NCBI GenBank assembly: GCA_016868305.1
Contig: VGHK01000014.1
Span: forward strand, 1-52,754
Source of the DNA: Betaproteobacteria bacterium
GTDB lineage: Bacteria > Pseudomonadota > Gammaproteobacteria > Burkholderiales > Burkholderiaceae_A
Length of the DNA: 52,754 nt
Direction: 5' to 3'
The notes beneath the pieces were generated by a model. The model ran no database searches and was not told the DNA's origin. It saw nothing but the letters and a program-made list of their open reading frames with translations. Made by a program: the position numbers and the translations under genes. This document shows positions 45,271 to 52,754 of the stretch, piece by piece (the first letter of the stretch is position 1; every line of letters starts with the position of its first letter).

Positions 45271-45696
45271 ATGGTGCTTACTCTGCTTGCGGAACTAGTT
45301 CTGATAGCGCACCTACTGCTGGCCACGCTGATAACACTGGGGCTTATTGCGATTCCTATCGGCGGGGTTTTGCAATGGCCATGGGTACGCAATCGACGGC
45401 TGAGGCTAGTACACGCAGGCCTCATGGTGTTTGTGGCCCTGGAGGCTGTTCTGGGAATTACCTGCCCACTGACCACCATTGAACACCAACTTCGCGGCAG
45501 CCAGGCTCCCGAGTTTTTCCTGGCAGACCTTGCCTCTGATCTTCTCTACTGGAACCTACCCCTTGAATTCTTTGTTATTGGCTATCTTCTTGCTGCAGCC
45601 TGGGTAGGCTTCCTTTGGTGGAAGATCCCGCCGAACGGGGCTAAAGGGGCTAAGGGGGCTAATCGGCCTAACGCGCCTGGCGGGCCTGACGCTTAA
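45271..45696 (+). CDS. DUF2784 family membrane protein
   Basis: It has 141 residues with four hydrophobic helices. The family pattern is seen as ELVLIAHLLLATLITLGL, RNRRLRLVHAGLMVFVALEAVLGITCPLTTIEHQLR and then FLADL. The GITCPLTTxE block is the hallmark. The C-terminal 20 residues come from a 9-bp tandem repeat (GAKGAKGANRPNAPGG) and are polar, probably cytosolic. Function unknown. The end overlaps the convergent small membrane gene by 29 bases. The palindromic repeat lies 30 bases upstream of its ATG. Confidence 0.85.
   Translation: MVLTLLAELVLIAHLLLATLITLGLIAIPIGGVLQWPWVRNRRLRLVHAGLMVFVALEAVLGITCPLTTIEHQLRGSQAPEFFLADLASDLLYWNLPLEFFVIGYLLAAAWVGFLWWKIPPNGAKGAKGANRPNAPGGPDA
45637..45690 (+). 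repeat. 9-bp minisatellite at the 3' end of the DUF2784 gene
   Basis: Six consecutive 9-base units: GGGGCTAAA, GGGGCTAAG, GGGGCTAAT, CGGCCTAAC, GCGCCTGGC and GGGCCTGAC. The first three are nearly identical, the last three degenerate. They encode a three-residue period (GAK, GAK, GAN, RPN, APG, GPD). The same DNA on the minus strand includes the last codons of the convergent gene. Confidence 0.85.
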
Positions 45697-45907
45697 ACAA
45701 TACCCATGCCGTGTTGACCCCGGTCAGGAGCATGATCGGCCAGAGAAAGCTACACAGCAGCACCCAGAAGCTACGCCCATCGAAAAGATTCGGCTCATGT
45801 GTAGGCAACGACTGGGTCGGGCCTTCACTGAAAAGATGCCGACGGGAAAAAGTAAAAAACCCAAAGCAGGCGCCGAAAATAAGAAAGGCAACGATGTAAG
45901 CGTTCAT
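45668..45907 (-). CDS. Small membrane protein of unknown function
   Basis: It has 79 residues with two hydrophobic helices (YIVAFLIFGACFGFFTF and FWVLLCSFLWPIMLLTGVNTAWVLF) joined by a polar loop (SEGPTQSLPTHEPNLFDGRS). AGGAGA lies about 5 bases before the ATG, so translation is likely. I do not know the family. The C-terminus KRQARQAR is encoded within the minisatellite region and overlaps the DUF2784 gene on the other strand. It stands alone; the 163 bases upstream to 46070 hold no clear promoter or terminator that I can support. Confidence 0.7.
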   Translation of the reverse strand: MNAYIVAFLIFGACFGFFTFSRRHLFSEGPTQSLPTHEPNLFDGRSFWVLLCSFLWPIMLLTGVNTAWVLFKRQARQAR

Positions 45908-46070
45908 GCAGTCTCCTAGCCATACTGCAACGATCGGCCCCTTCGCGCTAGCGTGTTAGCCGCTTCGCCCAAGGGGAATAAGGTGCCAGAAACAGGAATG
46001 TCAGAAATAGTTTACGTCAATGTTGTAAATTATGGTATACACAAAAGGCCCCTGTCCTCTCTATGAATAA

Positions 46071-47273
46071 CTATCCTCGGGGAAGAGGCGAGCCAGTAAG
46101 CCGTCCGATCTGTTCGCCGGAGTACCCCAGTTGGGAAAGCAGTTCATACGAGTGCTCGCCAGCATGGGGCGGTTGCAGCCTTAGGCCGAGACGATGCTCA
46201 TTCATCGCCAAAGGCAATAGGGCTGCCTGGGCTAGCCGCCCAGCCTTTGGGCCGTCTGTGAGACGAACCGGTACAAAGCCCCCGGCAGCGTTTAAGTGAG
46301 GGTCTTCAAGCAGATCATGCGGGGCAGTAATTGGGGCGAAGGGAAGCCCCTCCTGCTCAAAAATGGCGCTCAGCGCCTGCCTACTAAATCCTTGAACCCT
46401 TTCCCTGATGACGGGAATCAACCACGCGCGCGCCTGAACCCGCTGGTTATTTGACGAAAGGCGCTCGTCCGCAAGAAGGTCGTCGAAACCCAGGGCCCGG
46501 CAAAAGGTAACCCATTGTGTATCACTAACAACGGCCAGAAAGATCTGCTCTCCTTGAGTGACCGAAAAAACGTCGTAAATACCCCAGGCTGAGACCCGAT
46601 CTGGCATGGGAGAGGCGGGTACTCCCGTTGCTGCGTACTGCATGATGTGCTGGGCTACCAGAAAGACATTGTTCTCGAACAGGGCACTCTGCACCAACTG
46701 CCCCATGCCCGTATGCTGCCTCTGTGCCAAAGCCGCCATGATGCCGATGGCTCCAAACATCCCCCCCATAATGTCATTGACAGAGGCACCCGCTCGTAAT
46801 GGATCGCCGGGCCGGCCAGTCATGTAGGCCAGCCCGCCCATCATCTGCACCACTTCGTCAAGCGCGGTGCGATGCTCATAGGGCCCAGGCAGAAAACCCT
46901 TTAGGCTCGCATAGACCAGTCGTGGATTTCGGTTTTTTAGCGTTGGGTAATCCAGACCAAGCCTGTGCATGGTGCCCGGTCTAAAGTTTTCTAAGACCAC
47001 GTCGGCAGTATCAATCAGTTGCAAGGCAGCCTCGCGGCCTTCCGGTGTCTGTAAGTTTAGGGTGAGGCTTTTCTTATTACGGTTGAACAGGGGAAAGAAA
47101 CCAGCCCCCGAGCCAAGAAGACCACGCGTACTGTCGCCCGATGGCGGCTCGACCTTTATCACCTCCGCCCCAAGATCCGCCAACACAAGCCCGCAAGAAG
47201 GGCCCATGACCATATGTGCAAACTCCACCACCCGCAGACCCTCATAGGGCAGCGACTTAACACTCTTACTCAT
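46071..47273 (-). CDS. CaiB/BaiF family CoA-transferase
   Basis: Family III CoA-transferase with 400 residues. The start RVVEFAHMVMGPSCGLVLADLGAEVIKVEPP is the typical N-terminal binding loop, followed by FPLFNRNKKSLTLNLQTPEGR and the catalytic aspartate expected at or near the VNDIMGGMFGAIGIMAAL segment. The C-terminal region VRLTDGPKAGRLAQAALL and HRLGLRLQPPHAGEHS is normal. It overlaps the lyase gene by four bases. With the lyase and the Tct transporter it should activate an imported dicarboxylate to its CoA thioester, using a CoA donor such as succinyl-CoA. Confidence 0.9.
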   Translation of the reverse strand: MSKSVKSLPYEGLRVVEFAHMVMGPSCGLVLADLGAEVIKVEPPSGDSTRGLLGSGAGFFPLFNRNKKSLTLNLQTPEGREAALQLIDTADVVLENFRPGTMHRLGLDYPTLKNRNPRLVYASLKGFLPGPYEHRTALDEVVQMMGGLAYMTGRPGDPLRAGASVNDIMGGMFGAIGIMAALAQRQHTGMGQLVQSALFENNVFLVAQHIMQYAATGVPASPMPDRVSAWGIYDVFSVTQGEQIFLAVVSDTQWVTFCRALGFDDLLADERLSSNNQRVQARAWLIPVIRERVQGFSRQALSAIFEQEGLPFAPITAPHDLLEDPHLNAAGGFVPVRLTDGPKAGRLAQAALLPLAMNEHRLGLRLQPPHAGEHSYELLSQLGYSGEQIGRLTGSPLPRG

Positions 47274-48226
47274 GCCGGCCCGCCCACAAAGCCTTTTGGT
47301 AGCCCTGCTAGCGGCGTCATGCCGTAAAGCGCCTCGCCAGGCAGAGCCCTCTGTAGAACAGCTCTCGCACGCATAAGCCCTTCAAAATGAATACCTGTTG
47401 AAAGACCCATGGACTCAAACATGAATACCAGATCCTCAGTAACCACATTCCCAGAAGCACCCGGCGCATAAGGGCAGCCGCCAAGCCCGGCCAATGAACT
47501 GTCGAACGCACGAACCCCAGCCTCAAAAGCGGCAAGCACATTAGCCAGGCCAAGCCCTCGAGTGTTATGTAAATGGGCAGCTCCAGCCCGAATCCCCAGT
47601 TCCGCCCCCAGACGCCTAAAGAGATTGCCTACCGAGGCCGGATTGGCCATGCCTGTCGTATCCGAAAGCCCCACCTCATCGGCACCCGCATCGGCGCAGG
47701 CAAGGGCCAGTCGGATGACAGCATCCGGCGCAATAGGGCCTTGCAGAGTGCATCCAAAGGCAGTAGAAATGCCGACCTCAAGCCGCACAGAGCGCACGCT
47801 TTGCTGCGATTGCGACTGGTTATAGTCCCGTAGCGCCAGGGCTATCGCCCGAACTTCGGCAACCATTTCCTCTGGTGTCTTGCGCACATTGGCCAGGCTA
47901 TGGGCAGGGCTGGCTGACACCGGAACCGTGAGCTTGTGCACCCCCGCCTGTAGCGCTCGCTCTGCTCCGCGGAGGTTCGGAACCAGAGCCATCACCGTCA
48001 GCCCTGGCCGACTCAGTGCGTGAGCCACCACCTGTGCGGTATCCGCAAGCTGCGGAAGGAGCCTTGCAGGAACAAATGATCCAACCTCAATCTCACAAAC
48101 TCCCGCCTCAGAAAGCGCATCAATCCACCTGCACTTTGCCTCGGTTGACATGATAGTGCTTACAGACTGAAGACCATCGCGTGGACCAACCTCGCTAATT
48201 AATATATCCATAGGCGGGCGCTTCAC
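47270..48226 (-). CDS. HMG-CoA lyase family enzyme
   Basis: TIM-barrel enzyme of the DRE-metallolyase superfamily with 318 residues. The N-terminal EVGPRDGLQSVS carries the metal-binding aspartate, AHLHNTRGLGLANVLAA holds the HxH metal ligands, and GLGGCPYAPGASGNVVTEDL holds the catalytic cysteine loop. It should cleave 3-hydroxy-3-methylglutaryl-CoA, or a related 3-hydroxyacyl-CoA, to acetyl-CoA and a ketone or keto acid. ATG 48226 or 48211 (MDILISEVG) may be the start. It lies 42 bases after tctA and is coupled to the CoA-transferase. Confidence 0.9.
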   Translation of the reverse strand: MKRPPMDILISEVGPRDGLQSVSTIMSTEAKCRWIDALSEAGVCEIEVGSFVPARLLPQLADTAQVVAHALSRPGLTVMALVPNLRGAERALQAGVHKLTVPVSASPAHSLANVRKTPEEMVAEVRAIALALRDYNQSQSQQSVRSVRLEVGISTAFGCTLQGPIAPDAVIRLALACADAGADEVGLSDTTGMANPASVGNLFRRLGAELGIRAGAAHLHNTRGLGLANVLAAFEAGVRAFDSSLAGLGGCPYAPGASGNVVTEDLVFMFESMGLSTGIHFEGLMRARAVLQRALPGEALYGMTPLAGLPKGFVGGPA

Positions 48227-48268
48227 ATCGAAATCGAAACTAGATCAACATCCATAACGCGCTAGCCT

Positions 48269-49774
48269 TTATTGCAATTGTGCTGCCTGCCTGCTCCGCC
48301 AATGCCTGTAAACGGGCTGGGCGAGGAGCAGCAGTAGAGCAATGCCAAGCAGGGTGGCTGAGATTGGGCGAGTAAGGAAAGTAGTCCACTGGCCCTGACT
48401 AATGGTGAGGGCCTGCCGAAGCGACTGCTCGGCCATGGGCGCAAGGATAAGTCCCATCAACACCGGTGGCGCCGGAAAGTCGAACCGCCGCATCAGGTAG
48501 CCCAGCAGTCCAAAAACAAAAAGCAGCCCGACATTAAACACGGAGTTTCCTGCGCTGTAGACGCCGATAATGGAAACAATAATGATTCCTGCATAAAGCC
48601 AGGGAGGGGGAATCTTAAGCAGCTTTACCCACAGCCCAATAAGTGGCAGGTTAAGAACCAGCAGAATCACATTACCGATGTAGAGACTGGCAATGAGAGT
48701 CCAGACCAGGTTGCTATTAGAGGTAAAAAGCTGTGGCCCAGTCTGGATGCCATAACTCTCAAAGGCGGAAAGCATGATGGCGGCGGTCGCCGACGTCGGG
48801 ATCCCGAGCGTTAGCAAGGGCATTAACACACCGGCAGCCGAAGCGTTATTGGCCGCCTCCGGCCCCGCTACGCCCTCAATGGCCCCCTTGCCAAACTCCT
48901 CGGGGTGTTTGGATAGTTTTTTCTCAGTGTAATAAGACAGCAGCGTTGGCAACTCCGCCCCACCTGCCGGCATTGCCCCAATCGGAAATCCGAAAAGCGT
49001 ACCTCGTAGCCATGCCTTCCAAGACCTTGCCCAGTCGCTGGCACTCATCCAGAGGCGCCCTGACACTCCTAGCAGCGCGCTTGGTTTGCTACTGCGACCC
49101 TGCCATGCCAGATAAAGAGCTTCTCCTACTGCAAATATACCCACTGCCGCAATCGTAATTTCAATGCCATCGAGCAGCTCCGGCTGACCAAAAGTAAAAC
49201 GCATCTGTCCAGTCTGCAGGTCGATACCCACCATGCCCAACAGAAGCCCGAGTCCCAGCGCAATGAGGCCCCGCAAGAGGGAGTTTCCAAGTACCGACGT
49301 GACTGCAACAAGGGCGAGCACCATCAGGCTGAAATACTCCGCAGGTCCGAATGCCAGAGCGGCCTCAACAACGACTGGCGCAAAAAATGTCAAGGCTAGG
49401 GTGCCCAGCGTACCTGCTACAAAGCTGCCAATTGCTGCTGTGGCAAGAGCCTGCCCGGCGCGGCCCTGCCGGGCCATCTTGTTGCCCTCAAGGGCAGTCA
49501 TTACCGAGGCGGTCTCACCGGGGGTATTCAGGAGAATAGATGTAGTAGAACCCCCGTAAGCTGCCCCATAGTAAATGCCAGCAAACATTACGAACATGCT
49601 GGTTGCAGGAACATGGTAAGTAAGCGGAAGTAACAATGCAATCGTAAGCGCCGGGCCTATTCCAGGCAGAACCCCCACCATGGTTCCCACCAGGCAACCG
49701 ATGAAACCCCACATCAAGGTAGTAGGGGTCAGGGCGGAGGCAAACCCGCCCAACAGCGCCTCAAAAGCTTCCAT
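48269..49774 (-). CDS. Tripartite tricarboxylate transporter large permease TctA
   Basis: Inner-membrane permease with 501 residues and about 11-12 helices. The N-terminal [25 protein letters not shown] and [24 protein letters not shown] are the family signature blocks, and the mirrored [26 protein letters not shown] lies in the second half. It works with TctB and the periplasmic receptor TctC in ion-driven uptake of carboxylates. It lies six bases after tctB. Confidence 0.94.
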   Translation of the reverse strand: MEAFEALLGGFASALTPTTLMWGFIGCLVGTMVGVLPGIGPALTIALLLPLTYHVPATSMFVMFAGIYYGAAYGGSTTSILLNTPGETASVMTALEGNKMARQGRAGQALATAAIGSFVAGTLGTLALTFFAPVVVEAALAFGPAEYFSLMVLALVAVTSVLGNSLLRGLIALGLGLLLGMVGIDLQTGQMRFTFGQPELLDGIEITIAAVGIFAVGEALYLAWQGRSSKPSALLGVSGRLWMSASDWARSWKAWLRGTLFGFPIGAMPAGGAELPTLLSYYTEKKLSKHPEEFGKGAIEGVAGPEAANNASAAGVLMPLLTLGIPTSATAAIMLSAFESYGIQTGPQLFTSNSNLVWTLIASLYIGNVILLVLNLPLIGLWVKLLKIPPPWLYAGIIIVSIIGVYSAGNSVFNVGLLFVFGLLGYLMRRFDFPAPPVLMGLILAPMAEQSLRQALTISQGQWTTFLTRPISATLLGIALLLLLAQPVYRHWRSRQAAQLQ

Positions 49775-49780
49775 ATGCGG

Positions 49781-50245
49781 CTAAAACCCGAACGGGGTTG
49801 CCGGCCCGATACCGATCCCTAAAACCTTTGAGAACAAAATCCAAAAGCTGGAAGAGACCGAACCACAGATCAGGGCCGACTTTAGATTAAGCGGTGCATC
49901 AAATGCCCGGGCGATGAGCATGCCGCAGAGCGTGGCCGGTAAAACAAAGCCCGCGAAAGAGACCATGACCACAAAAACCATCCCCCCAGACAGCAGAGAT
50001 GCCATTCGCCACTGGCTGCCAGCAAGGGCAGTCTGCCCTGGTGCCTGGGACTCATCGGGCTGTCGTCCCCGCCAGGCGCCATAGGAATAAAAGACTGCGA
50101 CAATCGACAACATCGCTACGATGCCTGCAGGCACCAGCGCTGGCCCGACTGCCATCTGAATCGCTGAGACCGGAATCACGCCAACCTGCCATGCGGCCAC
50201 AATACAAATGGCCACCAGGACCAGGCTAGCGTGTGCCGGGGTCAT
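49781..50245 (-). CDS. Tripartite tricarboxylate transporter small permease TctB
   Basis: Small permease subunit with 154 residues and four helices (first at about 7-22, last at about 126-145), ending in a short hydrophobic tail. The sequence is poorly conserved in the family; position between tctC and tctA and the FVVMVSFAGFVLPATLCGMLIARAF region support the call. The ATG overlaps the tctC stop by four bases. Confidence 0.87.
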   Translation of the reverse strand: MTPAHASLVLVAICIVAAWQVGVIPVSAIQMAVGPALVPAGIVAMLSIVAVFYSYGAWRGRQPDESQAPGQTALAGSQWRMASLLSGGMVFVVMVSFAGFVLPATLCGMLIARAFDAPLNLKSALICGSVSSSFWILFSKVLGIGIGPATPFGF

Positions 50246-51243
50246 GCTAGCCCTAAATCTTTCATCAGGACCGTAGTTCTCTCAATATCCCAGTTAACCT
50301 CACGGATAAAGGGTTGCTCGGTAAGAAAAGCGTCTGTCCACTTACGAGTCACGAGTTCTTTCTTCCAGCCATCAGTGGCCACAGTGCGGGAGACAAAGTC
50401 AATCAGGCCATTGCGTTGGGCATCCGAGATGCCGGGAGGCGCAAAGACTCCGCGCCAGTTCGCCATTACCACATCCACTCCAAGCTCTGTCATTGTTGGA
50501 ACAGTCGTGCCTGGAATACGGCTTCGCCCAGAAGTTGCCAACGGAATCATGCGTCCCGCCTTTATCATCTCTTCAAACTCAGAATAGCCTGAGATTCCCG
50601 CGGTGACTTGGCCACCTACGATCGCTGCATTGGCAGGACCGCCCCCGGCAAATCCCACATAGGCAGCATCTTTTGGATTGCGCCCCAAGGCCTTGATGAG
50701 TAGCCCCAAAATGAGATGGTCTGTACCCCCAGCACTACCCCCGGCCACGGACACCGCCTTCGGATTCTCACGCAAGGCAGCAATCAGCTCATTCCAGGTC
50801 TTAATCTTTCCGCCTGCTGGCACCACGATAACACCAGCCTCTTCGGTAAGCCGGGCGATTGGCGTCACATCTCTCATGGTAACGGGACTCTTATTTGCAA
50901 TGGCCGCACCAACCATCACCGACCCGCCGACCATGAGACTGTTGCCCTGACTCTTTCGCTGGTTAACAAACCGCGGCAACCCCACCATGCCCCCTGCCCC
51001 ACCAACATTCTCAAACTGCATATTGCCGACGAGCCCTGCCGCCTTAGCAGCCCGCTCTAGTGCCCGAGCGGTGCTATCCCACCCCCCGCCGGGGGCAGCG
51101 GGAACAAACATATTGATCGACTCAAACATGGGCTTACCCTGGGCCCATGCTGGCAATGCAAACGAGGGCACGGCGATGGCGCCCAGCTTAAAAAAAGAGC
51201 GCCTTGAAGCCAACATCTTGTAAGACGATTTCTCAGTATTCAT
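50242..51243 (-). CDS. Tripartite tricarboxylate transporter receptor TctC (Bug family), Tat-type signal
   Basis: Periplasmic binding protein with 333 residues. The signal has a twin-arginine motif (ASRRSFFKLGA, about 12-22) followed by a weak hydrophobic core ending FALPAWAQ, so Tat export is likely; most Bug proteins use Sec. The mature part has SINMFVPAAPGGGWDSTARALERAAK, GGSAGGTDHLILGLLIKALG and GYSEFEEMIKAGRMIPLA, typical of the family. GGAG lies about 6 bases before the ATG. The ligand is a carboxylate, presumably the substrate of the CoA-transferase downstream. It is divergent from the IclR gene. Confidence 0.92.
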   Translation of the reverse strand: MNTEKSSYKMLASRRSFFKLGAIAVPSFALPAWAQGKPMFESINMFVPAAPGGGWDSTARALERAAKAAGLVGNMQFENVGGAGGMVGLPRFVNQRKSQGNSLMVGGSVMVGAAIANKSPVTMRDVTPIARLTEEAGVIVVPAGGKIKTWNELIAALRENPKAVSVAGGSAGGTDHLILGLLIKALGRNPKDAAYVGFAGGGPANAAIVGGQVTAGISGYSEFEEMIKAGRMIPLATSGRSRIPGTTVPTMTELGVDVVMANWRGVFAPPGISDAQRNGLIDFVSRTVATDGWKKELVTRKWTDAFLTEQPFIREVNWDIERTTVLMKDLGLA

Positions 51244-51301
51244 AATTGTCTCCGCTAATTAAAAGGAAAATAACTGCCCGTGGGATATGAAACGAAGGCA
51301 G

Positions 51302-51346
51302 AAAAGTTTTATCAGATAGAATTTTAATTTGTCTGATGAACTTTTT
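51302..51346. promoter_or_regulatory. AT-rich imperfect palindrome, candidate IclR operator
   Basis: The two halves AAAAGTTTTATCAGAT and ATCAGACAAAT-type mirror each other: ATCAGA (51311-51316) pairs with TCTGAT (51332-51337), and AAAAGTT (51302-51308) with AACTTTT (51339-51345), around a centre near 51324. It lies between the tctC and iclR starts, about 50-95 bases from each. A TATGGT at 51350-51355 could be the -10 of iclR, so binding would affect that promoter. No other operator-like repeat is seen in the gap. Confidence 0.5.
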
Positions 51347-51395
51347 AATTATGGTTACAGGGCACTCCAATCCCATCAAGTGAGGGCAAACCCCA

Positions 51396-52100
51396 ATGCC
51401 ACGAAGTCCAGTGACATTACAACCACCGCAGGGGCTCATGGCCCCAGGGGGAGTCACATCCGTCGATCGGGCCTTGAGCCTGTTGGACTGCTTCGACGAA
51501 AACAGCCCAACGCTCTCCATAACTGAACTCGCCGAACGCAAGAACCTTCACAAGAGTACTGTTCTACGGCTCCTTGCATCGCTCCAACATGCAGGAATTG
51601 TGATCAAGTCGCAGGAAAAGCTATGGTCACTAGGTCCCAAGGTGCCTCGGTTGTATGCAGCCTACACCAAGGGCTTTTCTTATGAAGCGACTATTAGGCC
51701 TTTGATGGTCGCCCTAATGAAACGTACTAATGAGTGTGTCTCCTTTCATGCCAGGCGGGGCAACCAACGGGTATGCCTGCTGCGCGTGGACTGTAGCCAA
51801 CCCCTTCGAGACCATATCCGCGAGGGCGACCTGCTGCCTTTAAATAAAGGATCGGGGGGTCGCGTCCTGCTCGCCTTCTCCGGAAAGAAAGGCCCGCGGT
51901 TCGACACCATAAGAGCAAACGGAGGCATCGCTATTGTGGGTGACCGCGTTCCCGGGCTTGCGGGTGCTTCCGCTCCAGTGTTCAGCAGTACCGGCCAGTT
52001 GGTCGGTGCATTAACGCTCACTGCACCTGAGACGCGTTTTAAAAGAGCTTTTCTTAATGACGTCAAGAAAACCGCAGCGCAGGTATCGCAATTACTTTAA
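51396..52100 (+). CDS. IclR-family transcriptional regulator
   Basis: It has 234 residues. The N-terminal winged helix-turn-helix (about 18-80) reads SVDRALSLLDCFDENSPTLSI then ELAERKNLHKSTVLRLLASL, the family pattern. The C-terminal effector domain follows, with FHARRGNQRVCLLRVDCSQ, LNKGSGGRVLLAFSG and APVFSSTGQLVGALTL. GAGGG lies about 8 bases before the ATG. It is divergent from the tctCBA-lyase-CoA-transferase genes and most likely senses their substrate or a CoA product. Confidence 0.92.
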   Translation: MPRSPVTLQPPQGLMAPGGVTSVDRALSLLDCFDENSPTLSITELAERKNLHKSTVLRLLASLQHAGIVIKSQEKLWSLGPKVPRLYAAYTKGFSYEATIRPLMVALMKRTNECVSFHARRGNQRVCLLRVDCSQPLRDHIREGDLLPLNKGSGGRVLLAFSGKKGPRFDTIRANGGIAIVGDRVPGLAGASAPVFSSTGQLVGALTLTAPETRFKRAFLNDVKKTAAQVSQLL

Positions 52101-52199
52101 GCAGCCCTTACCGGATCATTAGCATTCATTCGTAACGAGCCCGGCCGCCAGTGACCGCTGGCACGGTTAGGCTCATCTACACGATGCGGTTACAGACGA

Positions 52200-52754
52200 C
52201 TATTTCTCGCCCCTCCCCTGCATCTCCCTCACTGACTTTTGCCGAAGATCCATCTTCTGCATCTTGCCCGTAGGCCCCAGAGGGATGGCATCTACGAAGA
52301 TGACATCGTCTGGAATCTGCCACTTCGGTAGCTTGCCCTCATAGAAGACGAGCAGGGCCTGCTTTGTAACCTGCATATCCTTTTTGACAACCACGAAGAT
52401 CACCGGCCGCTCATCCCATTTGGGATCCGGCCGGCCAATACAGGCAGCCATGGCTACTGCCGGATGGGCCATGGCAATGTTCTCAAGGGCAATAGAGCTG
52501 ATCCACTCCCCACCAGACTTGATGACGTCCTTGCTACGGTCGGTAATGAGCACAAAGCCCTCTGGGTCAATCGAGGCAACATCGCCGGTTGCAAACCATC
52601 CGCGGCCATGTGCGTCTTTTTGCAGCAGTTCTTGTTCTGCCAGGGCGCCAAAGTATCGATCGATCACCCACGGGCCGCGCACCAACAGGTGCCCGCTGCT
52701 CTGGCCATCCCAGGGAAGTTCTTCCCCTTGGTCATCAACAATCTTAATGTCGAT
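52200..52754 (-). CDS. AMP-forming acyl-CoA ligase, C-terminal part
   Basis: The frame runs off the right edge without a start, so this is a C-terminal fragment of 184 residues. It has the adenylate-forming A8 motif [23 protein letters not shown], the [13 protein letters not shown] block, and the A10 region [12 protein letters not shown] with the catalytic lysine. This is the fatty-acid/aromatic acyl-CoA synthetase type; the SGGEWIS pattern occurs in medium- and long-chain ligases. Its N-terminal half is beyond the window. The 99-base gap to iclR contains only weak short inverted repeats. Confidence 0.9.
   Translation of the reverse strand: MDIKIVDDQGEELPWDGQSSGHLLVRGPWVIDRYFGALAEQELLQKDAHGRGWFATGDVASIDPEGFVLITDRSKDVIKSGGEWISSIALENIAMAHPAVAMAACIGRPDPKWDERPVIFVVVKKDMQVTKQALLVFYEGKLPKWQIPDDVIFVDAIPLGPTGKMQKMDLRQKSVREMQGRGEK

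Noticed and set aside
45908-46070. Promoter or small RNA in the gap between the small membrane protein and the CoA-transferase
   Set aside because: AT-rich pieces such as GTAAATTATGGTATAC are present but no well-spaced -35/-10 pair or stable stem could be supported.
52101-52199. Terminator after iclR
   Set aside because: Outer GAGCC/GGCTC and inner CCAG/CTGG pairs are present but interrupted, and no T run follows.

Overview
The window looks like a chromosomal segment of a betaproteobacterium, most likely Burkholderiales. The reasons are the gene order leuC-leuD-leuB-asd-truA-trpF-trpB-trpA-accD-folC-dedD-cvpA-purF-metZ, the presence of both TRAP and tripartite tricarboxylate (Bug-type) transporters, moderately high GC and very short intergenic gaps. 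This assignment is an inference from synteny and protein style; there is no rRNA marker. I see no tRNA, rRNA, CRISPR array, prophage or intact insertion sequence, and no gene-free stretch longer than about 170 bases.

Layout. 1-2556: end of a TRAP uptake operon (partial small permease, terminator, Tat-type binding protein), then a divergent lrgA/lrgB-type pair. 2539-8197: a yejABEF-type peptide ABC transporter. 8350-11174: fabI, thyA and a fused gene joining dihydrofolate reductase to a MocA-like nucleotidyltransferase. 11132-29692: about 18.5 kb on the minus strand holding a C40 lipoprotein peptidase and a long anabolic run for methionine, purines, folate, fatty acids, tryptophan, the aspartate family, leucine and chorismate, ending with gltX. 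29803-32499: plus-strand lipoprotein, two cyclic-nucleotide-binding-domain proteins and a histone-deacetylase-fold amidohydrolase. 32521-36814: minus-strand histidine kinase, YqaA-type membrane protein, small-molecule kinase and a divergent enolase paralogue. 36923-39753: DUF2256 zinc protein, ettA, and htpX with a textbook heat-shock promoter. 39926-45149: MoxR ATPase, DUF58, two VWA proteins and a PDZ-less S1C protease. 45139-45907: a long perfect palindrome, a DUF2784 protein with a 9-bp minisatellite, and a small membrane protein. 46071-51243: CoA-transferase, HMG-CoA-lyase-type enzyme and TctABC transporter, with a divergent IclR regulator and a palindromic operator candidate. 52200-52754: C-terminal part of an acyl-CoA ligase.

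How it works together. Most of the window is housekeeping biosynthesis with close coupling (TGATG and ATGA overlaps, gaps of a few bases). The accessory parts are two inferred small pathways. In the first, a Tct transporter imports a carboxylate that a CoA-transferase activates and an HMG-CoA-lyase-type enzyme cleaves, under IclR control. In the second, a kinase and an enolase-like enzyme are translationally coupled and probably act one after the other on a hydroxy acid that is not 2-phosphoglycerate.

The most unusual items are the FolA-MocA fusion, the enolase paralogue with three changed active-site positions beside a kinase, the palindromic repeat that supplies a stop codon at 45139-45240, and the compact operon of two cNMP-binding proteins with a deacetylase.
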